Assembly: GCA_964370395.1 (NCBI GenBank)
Contig: CAYJIZ010000010.1
Location: forward strand, 22,976-86,975
Length of the DNA: 64,000 bases
DNA from: JBGUVL01 sp964370395
GTDB taxonomy: Bacteria > Bacillota_I > Bacilli_A > Erysipelotrichales > Erysipelotrichaceae
Direction: 5' to 3'
The position numbers and the translations under genes are program-made. A model generated the notes under the pieces. The model was not told the origin of the DNA. It did no database searches and was given only the letters and a program-made list of their open reading frames with translations. Positions 44,992 through 53,198 of this stretch are shown piece after piece. Within the stretch, counting starts at the first letter, position 1. Each line of letters begins with the position of its first letter.

Positions 44992-45256
44992 GGTAATCTC
45001 CTTTCGTAAACTGCTTAAAATACAAGAGCATCTCTTGAAAAATCGAGGCGTTCAATGCATAGTAAATATAGTTTTTTTCTTTTTGTTCATAAATCAAGTC
45101 GGCTTTTTTTAAAATGGATAAGTGATACGAAATCGTCGCTTGGCTCATGTCGAAACACTGGGCGATATCACCCGCAGACATTCGTTTCTCCTTTAGCATT
45201 TCTAAAATATGTCGACGAATCGGATCGTTTAATGCTTTGAATGTATCTTGAAACAT
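44981..45256 (-). CDS. ArsR-family repressor, SdpR-like
   Basis: 91 residues. FKALNDPIRRHILEMLKEK, MSAGDIAQCFDMSQATISYH (recognition helix) and LKKADLIYEQKEKNYIYYALN form the winged helix of SdpR-type regulators; there are no metal-binding cysteine clusters. In the Bacillus sdpRI operon SdpR represses its own promoter until SdpI sequesters it. Palindromes at 45280-45291 and 45320-45347 upstream are its probable operators. Confidence 0.9.
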   Translation of the reverse strand: MFQDTFKALNDPIRRHILEMLKEKRMSAGDIAQCFDMSQATISYHLSILKKADLIYEQKEKNYIYYALNASIFQEMLLYFKQFTKGDYHEK

Positions 45257-45319
45257 AAATACCTCCTATTTCGAAATATTTCTAAATAGATTGTATCACT
45301 GTTGGATAGTAAGTTCAAT

Positions 45320-45347
45320 ATCTATTTAGAAAATATTCTAAATAGAT
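45320..45347. promoter_or_regulatory. ArsR-type operator palindrome between sdpR-like gene and SDR gene
   Basis: Perfect 12-bp arms ATCTATTTAGAA / TTCTAAATAGAT with a 4-nt centre. The same 12-mer TTCTAAATAGAT recurs at 45280-45291, nearer the sdpR-like start. ArsR/SmtB-type operators have this form (12-2-12 inverted repeats). Confidence 0.8.
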
Positions 45348-45414
45348 TATTCTTTCAAATGATTGGCAAATATTACTAAGTTTGAAGTATAATAAGAGTA
45401 TTAGGAGGTGTCGT

Positions 45415-46173
45415 ATGAAGACATTGGAAAACAGAGTTACCATCATTACTGGTGGAGGTCGAGGAATTGGATTTGGACTATCGACTGCTTTCGCCAAAGC
45501 GGGATCTAATTTGGTTATTACAGGTAGAAATTTAGATACGTTAAAAGAAGCGAAAGAAAAATTAGAAAAACATGGAGTAGAAGTATTATGCGTAAGTGCA
45601 GACGGTGCAGATGAAGCAGCGGTACAAAATGTAATTGATGAAGCAGTAAAGAAATTTGGAAAAATTAATTGTCTTATTAACAATGCGCAAATTAGTGCTT
45701 CTGGTGTTGCTTTAAAAGATCATACGAAAGAAGATTTCGACAAAGCAATCTATTCTGGATTGTATGCATCTTTCTTTTATATGCGTGCAGCGTATCCTTA
45801 TTTAAAAGAAAGCAAAGGAAGTGTTATTAACTTTGCGAGTGGTGCTGGATTGTTTGGAAAAGAAGGACAATCTTCTTATGCAGCAGCAAAAGAAGGAATT
45901 CGTGGTATGAGTCGTGTGGCTGCGACAGAATGGGGAATCGATAATATTAATGTTAATGTAATTTGTCCACTTGCGATGACAGAAGGATTAGCGCAATGGA
46001 AAATTGCTTACCCTGAATTATATGAAAAAACAATTCAAGCTATCCCAATGCAACGTTTTGCAGATGCGGAAAATGACATTGGAGCAGCATGTGTATTCTT
46101 TGCGAGTGATGCAGGACACTACATTACTGGAGAAACACTTACAATCCAAGGTGGATCAGGACTACGTCCATAA
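45415..46173 (+). CDS. Short-chain dehydrogenase/reductase (SDR family)
   Basis: 252 residues from the ATG at 45415 (TAGGAGGTG upstream). Classical SDR: TGGGRGIGFGL (NAD(P) binding), INNAQISASG (NNAG variant), catalytic Ser in VINFASGAG and YAAAK (Tyr-x3-Lys). The Arg in ITGRNLDTL suggests preference for NADP. The substrate is unknown. It reads away from the sdpR-like gene and may share its operator region. Confidence 0.88.
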   Translation: MKTLENRVTIITGGGRGIGFGLSTAFAKAGSNLVITGRNLDTLKEAKEKLEKHGVEVLCVSADGADEAAVQNVIDEAVKKFGKINCLINNAQISASGVALKDHTKEDFDKAIYSGLYASFFYMRAAYPYLKESKGSVINFASGAGLFGKEGQSSYAAAKEGIRGMSRVAATEWGIDNINVNVICPLAMTEGLAQWKIAYPELYEKTIQAIPMQRFADAENDIGAACVFFASDAGHYITGETLTIQGGSGLRP

Positions 46174-46212
46174 AAAGGAAAAGAGGAACAGAGTATTTTG
46201 TTCCTTTTTATT
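46172..46212 (+). terminator. Terminator after the SDR gene
   Basis: AAAAAGGAA/TTCCTTTTT, with an alternative inner stem GGAAC/GTTCC, followed by T-rich sequence. Confidence 0.7.
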
Positions 46213-46214
46213 TG

Positions 46215-46249
46215 TTATTCAATCTAGTTACGGTAACTAGATTGAATAA
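46215..46249. promoter_or_regulatory. 35-bp perfect palindrome upstream of the DUF1836-degV operon
   Basis: Two perfect 17-bp arms (46215-46231 and 46233-46249) around one base; each arm contains GTAACTAGATTG. The right arm overlaps a -35-like TTGAAT with a -10 TAAGAT 17 bp later. The GTAACTAG half-site also occurs in the MarR operators at 60236-60269. No T-tract follows, so an operator is more likely than a terminator. Confidence 0.75.
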
Positions 46250-46289
46250 TTATGGAAATCATGTTAAGATAGAATCAAGAGGTAACGAT

Positions 46290-46826
46290 ATGCACAAACA
46301 ATTAAAAGAATGGAGTAAAGATTTGATCGAATGTAGTATTCCACGTTGGGAAGAGTTGCCAGCGTTTGAACTTTACAGCGATCAAGTGATTCAACTGATT
46401 AACGAATACTTAAAAATGTATTTTGATGCGAAAGAAAGCATTGTGACTGCGGCGATGATTAATAATTATGTCAAACATAAGATGATGCCAAAACCAGAGA
46501 AAAAGAAATACCAAAAAGTACATTTGGCTTACTTGATTGCGATTACGATGCTGAAACAAGTATTGACGATTGAACAAGTGAACGCAGGGATTACATACCA
46601 AGCACAAGTGTCTGGATTAAAAGGTGCGTATAATTTATTTTGTGAAGAGATGGAACGCTCTTTACACAATGTGGCATTACAAATACATGGTCGTTTTGAA
46701 GAAACGAATAGTGATGTAAGCAAAGAAAGACAAGCGATGTACTTTGCATCCAATTCCTTTGCGTGTAAAGTCGTTGCGAATAAAATCATTTCATTGAATG
46801 AAGAGAAGGAGAATACAAATGAATAA
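46290..46826 (+). CDS. DUF1836 domain protein, putative regulator
   Basis: 178 residues from the ATG at 46290 (AGAGG upstream); the longer frame to 46212 runs through the palindrome. SIPRWEELPAFELYSDQVIQ, VTAAMINNYVKHKMMPKPEK and HLAYLIAITMLKQVLTIEQV are the DUF1836 signature, with a MerR/HTH-like 'INNYVK' helix. The family is common in Firmicutes and often sits beside degV, as here; function is unproven. It overlaps degV by 8 bp (ATGAATAA). Confidence 0.85.
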   Translation: MHKQLKEWSKDLIECSIPRWEELPAFELYSDQVIQLINEYLKMYFDAKESIVTAAMINNYVKHKMMPKPEKKKYQKVHLAYLIAITMLKQVLTIEQVNAGITYQAQVSGLKGAYNLFCEEMERSLHNVALQIHGRFEETNSDVSKERQAMYFASNSFACKVVANKIISLNEEKENTNE

Positions 46827-47679
46827 ACAAAAAGTTGCTATTTTAACGGATTCTTGTTGTGATGTACCAAAAGAGTACGTTGAACAATACGATATTTATG
46901 TGCTACCATTAAAAGTAATTTATAAGGATAGAGAATATTTAGATGGAGTGAGTATCACTCCACAAGAAGTATACGAAAGCATGGAACAAGAAGTGCCTTC
47001 GACATCACTTCCAGACGGGCAATCCATCGTTTCGATGTTTGAACAAATTAAAAAAGATGGGTTTGAACACGTATTATGCGTTACATTATCAAGTGGATTA
47101 TCAGGAACAAACAATATGATTCATTTAATTGCACAAGATGTGGAAGACCTAGATATTGTGATTGTGGATACAAAAAACATTGCCGTTGCAGCTGGATTCC
47201 ATGTGATTGCTGCAGCAAAAAACATCGCTGCGGGAATGCCATTTCAAGAAGTGGTACAAACATTAAACAATACCATTGCGAATTCGAAAGTGTTTTTTGT
47301 GGTAAAAACACTAGAGTACTTACAAAAGGGTGGTCGTATTGGTTTGGTTGCTTCTTTAGTAGGGAATGCATTAAATTTAAAACCGATCATTTCATGTAAT
47401 GAGGATGGTATTTACTACAATATTGCGAAAGTAAGAGGACGCAAGCACTCGATTAGTAAAACCAAAGAGTTAGCATTAAAAGCAATTGGTGAGCATAAGA
47501 AAATTTACTTAGCTATTTGCCATGGTGATGCACAAGAAGAAGCAGAAGCTTTAAAAGAAGATATTATGAAAGAAGTGGATTGCGAAATCGTAGCATTTAT
47601 CGAAGGACAAATCTCACCATGTCTTGGGGTTCATACAGGGCCTGGTCTAATTGGAATCGGGGTATATATTGTAGAATAG
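46819..47679 (+). CDS. DegV family fatty-acid-binding protein
   Basis: 286 residues from the ATG at 46819, with AAGGAG upstream. VAILTDSCCDVPKEYVEQY, TSLPDGQSIVSMFEQIKKDG, TLSSGLSGTNN, TLEYLQKGGRIG and ISPCLGVHTGPGLIGIGV are DegV hallmarks. DegV/FakB proteins carry fatty acids to the FakA kinase for phosphorylation. No fakA is in the window. Confidence 0.93.
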   Translation: MNKQKVAILTDSCCDVPKEYVEQYDIYVLPLKVIYKDREYLDGVSITPQEVYESMEQEVPSTSLPDGQSIVSMFEQIKKDGFEHVLCVTLSSGLSGTNNMIHLIAQDVEDLDIVIVDTKNIAVAAGFHVIAAAKNIAAGMPFQEVVQTLNNTIANSKVFFVVKTLEYLQKGGRIGLVASLVGNALNLKPIISCNEDGIYYNIAKVRGRKHSISKTKELALKAIGEHKKIYLAICHGDAQEEAEALKEDIMKEVDCEIVAFIEGQISPCLGVHTGPGLIGIGVYIVE

Positions 47680-47691
47680 AAAGGACAAGTT

Positions 47692-48060
47692 ATGGATATT
47701 AAACAATATTGGAATGCGATTACAGAACAAAGAAGAGAAGACATACGCCAATTCTTTCATCAAGAAGCAAAGATATATTGGCATAATTCAAATGAGAAGT
47801 TTACCGTAGAAGAGTTTTTAACAGCTAACTGCGAATACCCTGGAACATGGGCAAACGAAGTGGAAAGAGTTGTGGAAACAAAGGATATGATAATTTGTGC
47901 AGTTCGAATTTATACAAAAGACAAAACACTATCCTTTCATGTTTCTTCCTTTATCTCATTAAAAGAGAACAAGGTTATTCGTGTTGATGAATACTGGGGA
48001 GATGACACACAACCACCTCAGTGGCGCGTCGATATGAATGTAGGAAGCAAAATTAAGTAG
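47692..48060 (+). CDS. NTF2/SnoaL-like domain protein
   Basis: 122 residues. MDIKQYWNAITEQRREDIRQ, AKIYWHNSNEKFTVEEFL and SFISLKENKVIRVDEYWGDD match the NTF2-like cone fold of small ligand-binding or isomerase-like proteins. AAAGGACAAG lies upstream. It follows degV by 12 bp and may be its operon partner. No specific function can be given. Confidence 0.75.
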   Translation: MDIKQYWNAITEQRREDIRQFFHQEAKIYWHNSNEKFTVEEFLTANCEYPGTWANEVERVVETKDMIICAVRIYTKDKTLSFHVSSFISLKENKVIRVDEYWGDDTQPPQWRVDMNVGSKIK

Positions 48061-48078
48061 TGATCAATAAAATAATGG

Positions 48079-48109
48079 AGAAGAGAAGAGGAAGGAATCT
48101 TCTTTTTTC
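48079..48109 (+). terminator. Terminator after the NTF2-like gene
   Basis: AGAAGA ... TCTTCT stem followed by T's. The following 170 bp before the transketolase gene hold only A/T-rich DNA and a weak promoter-like TAGACT - 17 bp - TAGAAT. Confidence 0.5.
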
Positions 48110-48278
48110 TTGGGATAATGCGTACTGGAATCGGGAATTTCAATAAGTTTTTAATAAAAACAACAAAAAATTATCGAAATCAAGTGTTTTCGCTTTTTTA
48201 TTTACATTTCTAGTACTTTTTACTAGACTTGAATGGTTTCAAAAGGTAGAATAAATACGTTGAGGAGGAATTGATGAT

Positions 48279-49091
48279 ATGGATAAAACAATGTTAGAAA
48301 GTCATGCGAAAAATATTCGTAGGAATATTGTGAAAATGGTGCATGCAGCGAAGTCGGGACATCCTGGAGGATCATTATCAGCAACGGATGTGATTACTTA
48401 CTTATATTTTGAAGTAATGGACATCAATAAGGATAATGTAAACAGTATTGCAAGAGATCGTTTTGTATTAAGTAAAGGACACGCGTCTCCATTATTGTAT
48501 GGGGTATTGGCAGAAAAAGGATTGCTTGATGAAAAAGATTTGTTGGGATTTCGTAACATTAATTCAAAACTACAAGGACACCCTAATATGAATTATATTG
48601 AAGGTGTAGATATGTCAACAGGTTCATTAGGACAAGGAATTTCTTGTGCTGTAGGAATGGCATTGGCAAATAAAGTAGAAAACAATACACATCGCATCTA
48701 TGCGTTATTAGGAGATGGAGAATGTGAAGAAGGACAAGTATGGGAAGCGACGATGGCTGCTTCACATTACAAGTTGAATAACTTATGTGCTATCTTAGAC
48801 TTTAATGGATTACAAATTGATGGAAACATTGCAGACGTAATGAATCCAGCACCATTTGGTAAGAAGTTTGAAGCTTTTGGATGGAATGTAATTAATATTG
48901 ATGGTCATAGTTTCGATGACATCGCGAGTGCTTTTGCGAAAGCGAAAGATTGTACTGACAAACCAACATTAATTTTAGCGAAAACAGTAAAAGGAAAAGG
49001 TGTTTCTTTTATGGAAAACAACGCAGGTTGGCATGGTGTTGCACCAAATGATGAACAATTAGCACAAGCATTGAAAGAGTTAGGTGAATAG
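48279..49091 (+). CDS. Transketolase, N-terminal subunit
   Basis: 270 residues; AGGAGG upstream. Carries the thiamine-diphosphate-binding half: AAKSGHPGGSLSATDVITYL, SKGHASPLLYGVL, STGSLGQGISCAVGMALA and the metal-binding GDGECEEGQVWEA ... DFNGLQIDG. Split transketolases are common in Firmicutes. Its partner follows with a 1-nt gap. Together they exchange two-carbon units between ketoses and aldoses and can supply erythrose 4-phosphate for the aro pathway. Confidence 0.93.
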   Translation: MDKTMLESHAKNIRRNIVKMVHAAKSGHPGGSLSATDVITYLYFEVMDINKDNVNSIARDRFVLSKGHASPLLYGVLAEKGLLDEKDLLGFRNINSKLQGHPNMNYIEGVDMSTGSLGQGISCAVGMALANKVENNTHRIYALLGDGECEEGQVWEATMAASHYKLNNLCAILDFNGLQIDGNIADVMNPAPFGKKFEAFGWNVINIDGHSFDDIASAFAKAKDCTDKPTLILAKTVKGKGVSFMENNAGWHGVAPNDEQLAQALKELGE

Positions 49092-49092
49092 T

Positions 49093-50016
49093 ATGGCGAA
49101 AATAGCAACAAGAGAAGCATATGGAAAAGCATTAGCACAATTAGTACAAGAAAGAGATAACATTGTCGTATTGGATGCGGACCTTACAAAAAGTACAAAA
49201 ACAATTGATGCGAAGAACGTATGTCCTGAGCGTCACTTCAATATGGGAATTGCAGAAGGAAATATGATGAGTGTTGCCGCTGGATTAGCAGCGAGTAACA
49301 AAGTAGTATTTGCAAGTACGTTTGCAATGTTTGCAAGTGGGAGAGCATTTGAACAAATTCGTAATAGTGTTGCCTACCCTAACTTAAATGTAAAAGTATG
49401 TGCAACGCATGCAGGAATTACAGTTGGAGAAGATGGTGCAAGTCATCAAACGATTGAAGATATCGCAATTATGCGTGTCATTCCTAATATGAAAGTATTC
49501 CAACCATGTGATGCAATAGAAGCCGATGCGATTATTAAAGCAGTGGTTGATATTGATGGACCATGTTATGTTCGTTTAGGACGTGGTGGAGTAGAAGAAG
49601 TAAACGATGCAAACTACAAATTTGAATTTGGAAAAGGTGTTGTTTTAAACAAAGGTAGTAAGATTGCCATTGTTGCGACAGGAATGATGGTACAAGAAGC
49701 ATTAGAAGCGAAAGCGATGTTTGAAGATGTGAATCCAACGATTGTAAACATTCATACAATCAAACCAATCGATAAAGAATTGATTGAAGAACTAGCAAAA
49801 ACACACGATTACATTGTTACAATGGAAGAACACAGTGTCATTGGTGGATTAGGAAGTGCTGTTTCAGAAGTATTGGCACCACTTGGATTACCATGTAAAC
49901 AATACATGTTAGGTATGCAAGATGAATTTGGTAGAAGTGGTACCCCAGCAGATTTATTAGAATACTATAAATTGAATGCAAAACACATTGCACAATTTAT
50001 TAATGCATTAAAATAA
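49093..50016 (+). CDS. Transketolase, C-terminal subunit
   Basis: 307 residues from the ATG at 49093. The pyrimidine-binding and C-terminal domains: NIVVLDADLTKSTKT, FNMGIAEGNMMSVAAGLAAS (catalytic Glu), ATHAGITVGEDGASHQTIED and the C-terminal HSVIGGLGSAVSEVLA. The start codon follows the N-subunit stop by 1 nt, so the subunits are made in equal amounts. Confidence 0.93.
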   Translation: MAKIATREAYGKALAQLVQERDNIVVLDADLTKSTKTIDAKNVCPERHFNMGIAEGNMMSVAAGLAASNKVVFASTFAMFASGRAFEQIRNSVAYPNLNVKVCATHAGITVGEDGASHQTIEDIAIMRVIPNMKVFQPCDAIEADAIIKAVVDIDGPCYVRLGRGGVEEVNDANYKFEFGKGVVLNKGSKIAIVATGMMVQEALEAKAMFEDVNPTIVNIHTIKPIDKELIEELAKTHDYIVTMEEHSVIGGLGSAVSEVLAPLGLPCKQYMLGMQDEFGRSGTPADLLEYYKLNAKHIAQFINALK

Positions 50017-50054
50017 ACTACAGAAAGAAATAGAAAGAAACAAGGGAAATTAAA

Positions 50055-50387
50055 ATGGCGGAAAATAAAATAAGCGGTGGATTTTATCCAAAATGTTCAA
50101 GTACTAAAAGAAGCTGCGGAAAACACGATGATATTACAGGAACATTCACAATTGAAGAAGGAAGTTTAGTGTTTCGTGCGAAGGTGTTAGTCTTTATTCG
50201 TGCGAAGAGTCAGGACTTTGCAATCCCACTGGATGCAATTGATAGAATAGAAAGAATGAATATTAACTTTATGCCGTTTGGAGTATGTGTTTTTATGAAA
50301 GATGGTAGTGAGTATATGTTAGGGCATATGCTAAATAAAAAATTGGAAGCGTTCATTAATAATGCGATCAAAAATCGAGAATCTTAG
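50055..50387 (+). CDS. Conserved hypothetical protein, PH/GRAM-like
   Basis: 110 residues with AAGGGAAA upstream. The sequence TGTFTIEEGSLVFRAKVLVF, DFAIPLDAIDRIERMN and GVCVFMKDGSEYMLGH has the strand pattern of bacterial PH/GRAM-like domains. Two cysteines lie in the N-terminal segment FYPKCSSTKRSCGKHDD. No function can be assigned. It follows transketolase by 38 bp and ends in its own terminator. Confidence 0.65.
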   Translation: MAENKISGGFYPKCSSTKRSCGKHDDITGTFTIEEGSLVFRAKVLVFIRAKSQDFAIPLDAIDRIERMNINFMPFGVCVFMKDGSEYMLGHMLNKKLEAFINNAIKNRES

Positions 50388-50400
50388 GATTCTCTTTTTT
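50377..50400 (+). terminator. Terminator after the PH/GRAM-like gene
   Basis: GAGAATC/GATTCTC stem, 4-nt loop, then T6. Confidence 0.85.
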
Positions 50401-50415
50401 ATTGTGAGAAATCGC

Positions 50416-50444
50416 TTGCACACTTTACTCGCTTACGATAAAAT
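50416..50444 (+). promoter_or_regulatory. Promoter of the threonine/serine exporter genes
   Basis: TTGCAC - 17 bp - TAAAAT, 29 bp before the start codon. Confidence 0.65.
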
Positions 50445-50473
50445 GAGTGCTGGATAGTTAAGAAGGTGAGTGT

Positions 50474-51229
50474 ATGTTGGATTGTAATGTGTTAGCGAAA
50501 GCAACAACCAAAGCAGGAATGATTTTATTAGAGAGTGGTGCAGAAACATATCGTGTAGAAGATACGATGAAACGTATTTGTTTGTCGTATGGAGCAGAAG
50601 TAGTAGATGCTTATGCAACACCGACGTTGTTGATCATTTCTTTTTCTTTGCATAATGAATTGTGCCATAATGTGAAACGTACACAAACCAAAAATGTCGA
50701 TCTTACTAAAATTGATCGAGTTAATCATTTGGCGCGTCAAATAGCGAGTGAGAAATTGAGTTTGCAATCGTTTCACGAACAGTTACTCGCCATCGATAAA
50801 GAAAAGAAATACAACAATGCGATAATGGTATTTGGTGCAGCGATATGTACTTTTGGTTTTGCCTTATTTTTTGGTGGAACTTTATTGGATGCCATCATTT
50901 CTTTTGTCTTAGGTGCTTTCTTAAAAATGATTATGATTCAATTCGACCGCATTGACTTCACATCATTTTTTAAATATTTATTATCAGGTGCATTTGTGAG
51001 TGCTTGTGTTATCGCAAGCAGACATATGGGATTGCACGTATCCTTAGATATGACGATTATTTCCGTTAATATGTTATTGGTACCTGGACTTGCGATTACC
51101 AATGCCATTCGTGATACAGTAAGTGGGGATTTGGTGAGTGGGCTTGCCAGAACAGCGGAAGCATTTTTTATCGCTGTTGCGATTGCATTAGGTAGTGGTA
51201 TCGTGTTTATGATTATGGGGGGATATTAG
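50474..51229 (+). CDS. Threonine/serine exporter family protein, ThrE N-terminal part (DUF1212)
   Basis: 251 residues. MILLESGAETYRVEDTMKRI, VDAYATPTLLIISF, TKIDRVNHLARQIA and, after several helices, NMLLVPGLAITNAIRDTVSGDLVSG are the ThrE/DUF1212 signature. About five hydrophobic helices. It pairs with the shorter DUF3815 subunit that starts 1 nt later; together they make a split ThrE-like exporter. Confidence 0.9.
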   Translation: MLDCNVLAKATTKAGMILLESGAETYRVEDTMKRICLSYGAEVVDAYATPTLLIISFSLHNELCHNVKRTQTKNVDLTKIDRVNHLARQIASEKLSLQSFHEQLLAIDKEKKYNNAIMVFGAAICTFGFALFFGGTLLDAIISFVLGAFLKMIMIQFDRIDFTSFFKYLLSGAFVSACVIASRHMGLHVSLDMTIISVNMLLVPGLAITNAIRDTVSGDLVSGLARTAEAFFIAVAIALGSGIVFMIMGGY

Positions 51230-51230
51230 T

Positions 51231-51680
51231 ATGGTGATGCAAGGATTGGCAGCAATTTTGGCTTCGTTTGGCTTTGCGGTGCTATTTAATATTCGTGGCG
51301 ATAAATTAATTGCAGCTGCTTTGATTGGTGGTTGTGGAGGTGTGAGCTATTTCTTGAGTATGGACTTAGGATGTTCACAAGTACTAGCATTATTTATTGC
51401 TAGTTGTGTGATTTCTATTTTGTCAGAAGTGTTTGCACGTATTTTAAAATGCCCAGCAACAACGTTCTTAATATGTGCATTGATTCCACTTGTACCAGGT
51501 GGGGGAATGTATTATACGATGTTAGAGCTTGTTCGTGATAACATCGATGCTGCCATTAATGCAGGAGTAGATACGATTATTCAAGCAGGTAGTATTGTGA
51601 TTGGTTGTACCTTTGTATCAAGTGCAGTAAAAATGATGAACCAATACAAGGCACGCAAGCGAATGTTGAGAAAAAGTTAA
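51231..51680 (+). CDS. Threonine/serine exporter, ThrE C-terminal part (DUF3815)
   Basis: 149 residues with four hydrophobic helices. AAILASFGFAVLFNIRG, ALIGGCGGVSYFL and CALIPLVPGGGMYYTMLELV are family motifs. Starts 1 nt after the DUF1212 gene stop. Confidence 0.9.
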   Translation: MVMQGLAAILASFGFAVLFNIRGDKLIAAALIGGCGGVSYFLSMDLGCSQVLALFIASCVISILSEVFARILKCPATTFLICALIPLVPGGGMYYTMLELVRDNIDAAINAGVDTIIQAGSIVIGCTFVSSAVKMMNQYKARKRMLRKS

Positions 51681-51813
51681 ATACATAAAATAAGAGAAGA
51701 GTGCAATACGCACTCTTTTTTATCACAGAAGAGAAGACAGGGAACTTCTTAAAAGGTTTTAAATCATGTATAATAAGCATAGCAATTATAATAAAAGAAA
51801 AGCGAGGGTAACG

Positions 51814-52176
51814 ATGCAATCTTATACGAGTGAACAAGTGCAAGATACACTAAAAATAATAGATTCTACTATTTTGAGTTGTGAAAAGATACAAGCAAAA
51901 GCAAAAGTAGGAGCTCCACAACAATCCCTAATTACAAATCGCATACAAGCGTTAACCATCGCAAAGGATTGTATGACAACGCAAGGTTGTGAACATAGCA
52001 AAGAAGAATTAGAACAGGCGATCATACAAATCAATTCTATAAAAAGTAAGAGTGTGAGCGGAACTCGTAATGCGAAAGAAGGCAGTGCTACGTTCACTCG
52101 TTTTGTGCGATTGATTGCTGCAATGGATATGATCTTGGCTTATTTGCAGCTAGCATTAATTGAAAACAAGGGATAA
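51814..52176 (+). CDS. Hypothetical helical protein
   Basis: 120 residues from the ATG at 51814 (GAGGGT upstream); the extension to 51766 lacks a site. The sequence is wholly helical with no membrane segment and two cysteines (LSCEKIQAKA; MTTQGCEHSKEEL). No family is recognised. Codon use is like its neighbours. Confidence 0.6.
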   Translation: MQSYTSEQVQDTLKIIDSTILSCEKIQAKAKVGAPQQSLITNRIQALTIAKDCMTTQGCEHSKEELEQAIIQINSIKSKSVSGTRNAKEGSATFTRFVRLIAAMDMILAYLQLALIENKG

Positions 52177-52183
52177 TAAATAA

Positions 52184-52261
52184 ATGCAACCACCAGTTGA
52201 CATAGTTCCATGTGGAGGTGGTGGTGAGGCAACTAGAATGATTGGTACAATTACAGCATAA
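52184..52261 (+). CDS. Candidate small peptide gene (25 residues)
   Basis: ATG at 52184 with AAGGGA 11 bases upstream, reading MQPPVDIVPCGGGGEATRM and ending IGTITA. The Gly-rich segment is encoded by GGAGGTGGTGGT, which can pair with the upstream ACCACC, so the same DNA forms a hairpin (ACCACCA/TGGTGGT). It lies 18 bp before an XRE-family membrane regulator and could be a small peptide, a leader or just a hairpin. Confidence 0.35.
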   Translation: MQPPVDIVPCGGGGEATRMIGTITA

Positions 52262-52279
52262 CAGAGAGGAGTGTTGTTT

Positions 52280-52897
52280 ATGAATATCGCAGATAGAATA
52301 CAGTATTTAAGAAAAACAAATGGCATGTCACAAGAAGAGCTTGCTGATAAAGTAGGCGTTTCAAGACAAGCCGTTTCCAAATGGGAAAGCGAGCAAAGTA
52401 CACCTGACTTAGATAAAATCATACTTATGAGTGAAATTTTTGAGGTTACAACAGATTATATTTTAAAAGGGATTGATCCAATCAAAGGCAAGGAACAAAA
52501 AAACAAAGAAGGAATAGGTAAGGTGTTATTTATTACATCGACATTGTTCATCATCATCGGTTTATTTTGTGCGATTGCAGGATGGTACGAAGAACAAACG
52601 ATGCGTGTTGTATGGCAGTCATTGTTATTTCAAGCAATTGGGGTTGCTATTTATTTCATCGCAATAATAGTATTTTTAGAAAAGGCTTTGTGGTATGTAA
52701 AATGGTTTAATGTGATGGGACTTACTTTTATTCCTGTTTCCATCGTATCTGGATACCTATCAATCTTTCTTTTTAGACAAGGATGGATTTCACCATACCC
52801 AATCGGTATCATGCATATGCTTGTTTTTGCTTCTCTTTACTTTGTGGTTTGTCTCATCGCTTATATCTATGCGAAGAAGCATAAAGTAGAGAGCTAA
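52280..52897 (+). CDS. XRE-family regulator with C-terminal membrane domain
   Basis: 205 residues from the ATG at 52280, with GAGAGGAG upstream. An N-terminal helix-turn-helix (QYLRKTNGMSQEELADKVGV, SRQAVSKWESEQSTPDLDKI) is joined to four hydrophobic helices (about 80-195). This architecture is common in Firmicutes, where the membrane part may sense envelope stress. Targets unknown. Confidence 0.85.
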   Translation: MNIADRIQYLRKTNGMSQEELADKVGVSRQAVSKWESEQSTPDLDKIILMSEIFEVTTDYILKGIDPIKGKEQKNKEGIGKVLFITSTLFIIIGLFCAIAGWYEEQTMRVVWQSLLFQAIGVAIYFIAIIVFLEKALWYVKWFNVMGLTFIPVSIVSGYLSIFLFRQGWISPYPIGIMHMLVFASLYFVVCLIAYIYAKKHKVES

Positions 52898-52922
52898 AAT
52901 AACATAGAAGAGCGAATTGTAT

Positions 52923-52951
52923 TTGACACTTTTGCCCAAGATAGATACAAT
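52923..52951 (+). promoter_or_regulatory. Consensus promoter of the leader peptide and MFS efflux gene
   Basis: TTGACA - 17 bp - TACAAT. It lies 24 bp before the leader ORF and 247 bp before the efflux gene. Confidence 0.85.
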
Positions 52952-52974
52952 AAAATAAAGTAATAGGAGATCAT

Positions 52975-53052
52975 ATGAAACAAATGATAACAGATCGACT
53001 AAGAAGAGCATTTGCTCTGTATGGATGCAAGATGAACATTGTACAGAGCTAA
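52975..53052 (+). CDS. Leader peptide upstream of a Mef-like efflux gene
   Basis: 25 codons with TAGGAGA upstream: MKQMITDRLRRAFALYGCKM then NIVQS. It contains Arg-Leu-Arg-Arg (codons 8-11). Macrolide-stalled leader peptides such as those of ermD, msr and mef genes carry a +X+ motif (Arg-Leu-Arg) near the N-terminus. From the internal ATG at 52984 the RLR would be residues 5-7, close to those leaders. The coding region contains alternative hairpin segments: AGAGC (53005-53009), GCTCTGTA (53014-53021) and TACAGAGC (53042-53049). Confidence 0.65.
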   Translation: MKQMITDRLRRAFALYGCKMNIVQS

Positions 53053-53078
53053 ATGAAGTGTTTCACTTCTTATTTCAT

Positions 53079-53170
53079 CGATAAAAGGAACAGAATCAAT
53101 TAATAAAGTTCTTTTTATCGTGCAAATTATTTTTTAGACTGTAAGCGATGTTTGTCTTTCAGTCTTTTTT
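53079..53170 (+). terminator. Attenuator hairpins between leader peptide and efflux gene
   Basis: A 13-bp stem (53079-53091 with 53108-53120, one G.T pair) is followed by a terminator: AGACTG (53136-53141) pairs with CAGTCT (53160-53165) and is followed by T's, 28 bp before the efflux gene start. Read-through would be needed for efflux expression. Confidence 0.7.
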
Positions 53171-53198
53171 AATGGTTTAAAAATAAGAGGAGAAACAT

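Noticed and set aside
46215..46249. Palindrome as a rho-independent terminator of the SDR gene
   Set aside because: The SDR gene has its own hairpin at 46172-46212, and no T-run follows the palindrome, which instead overlaps a promoter.
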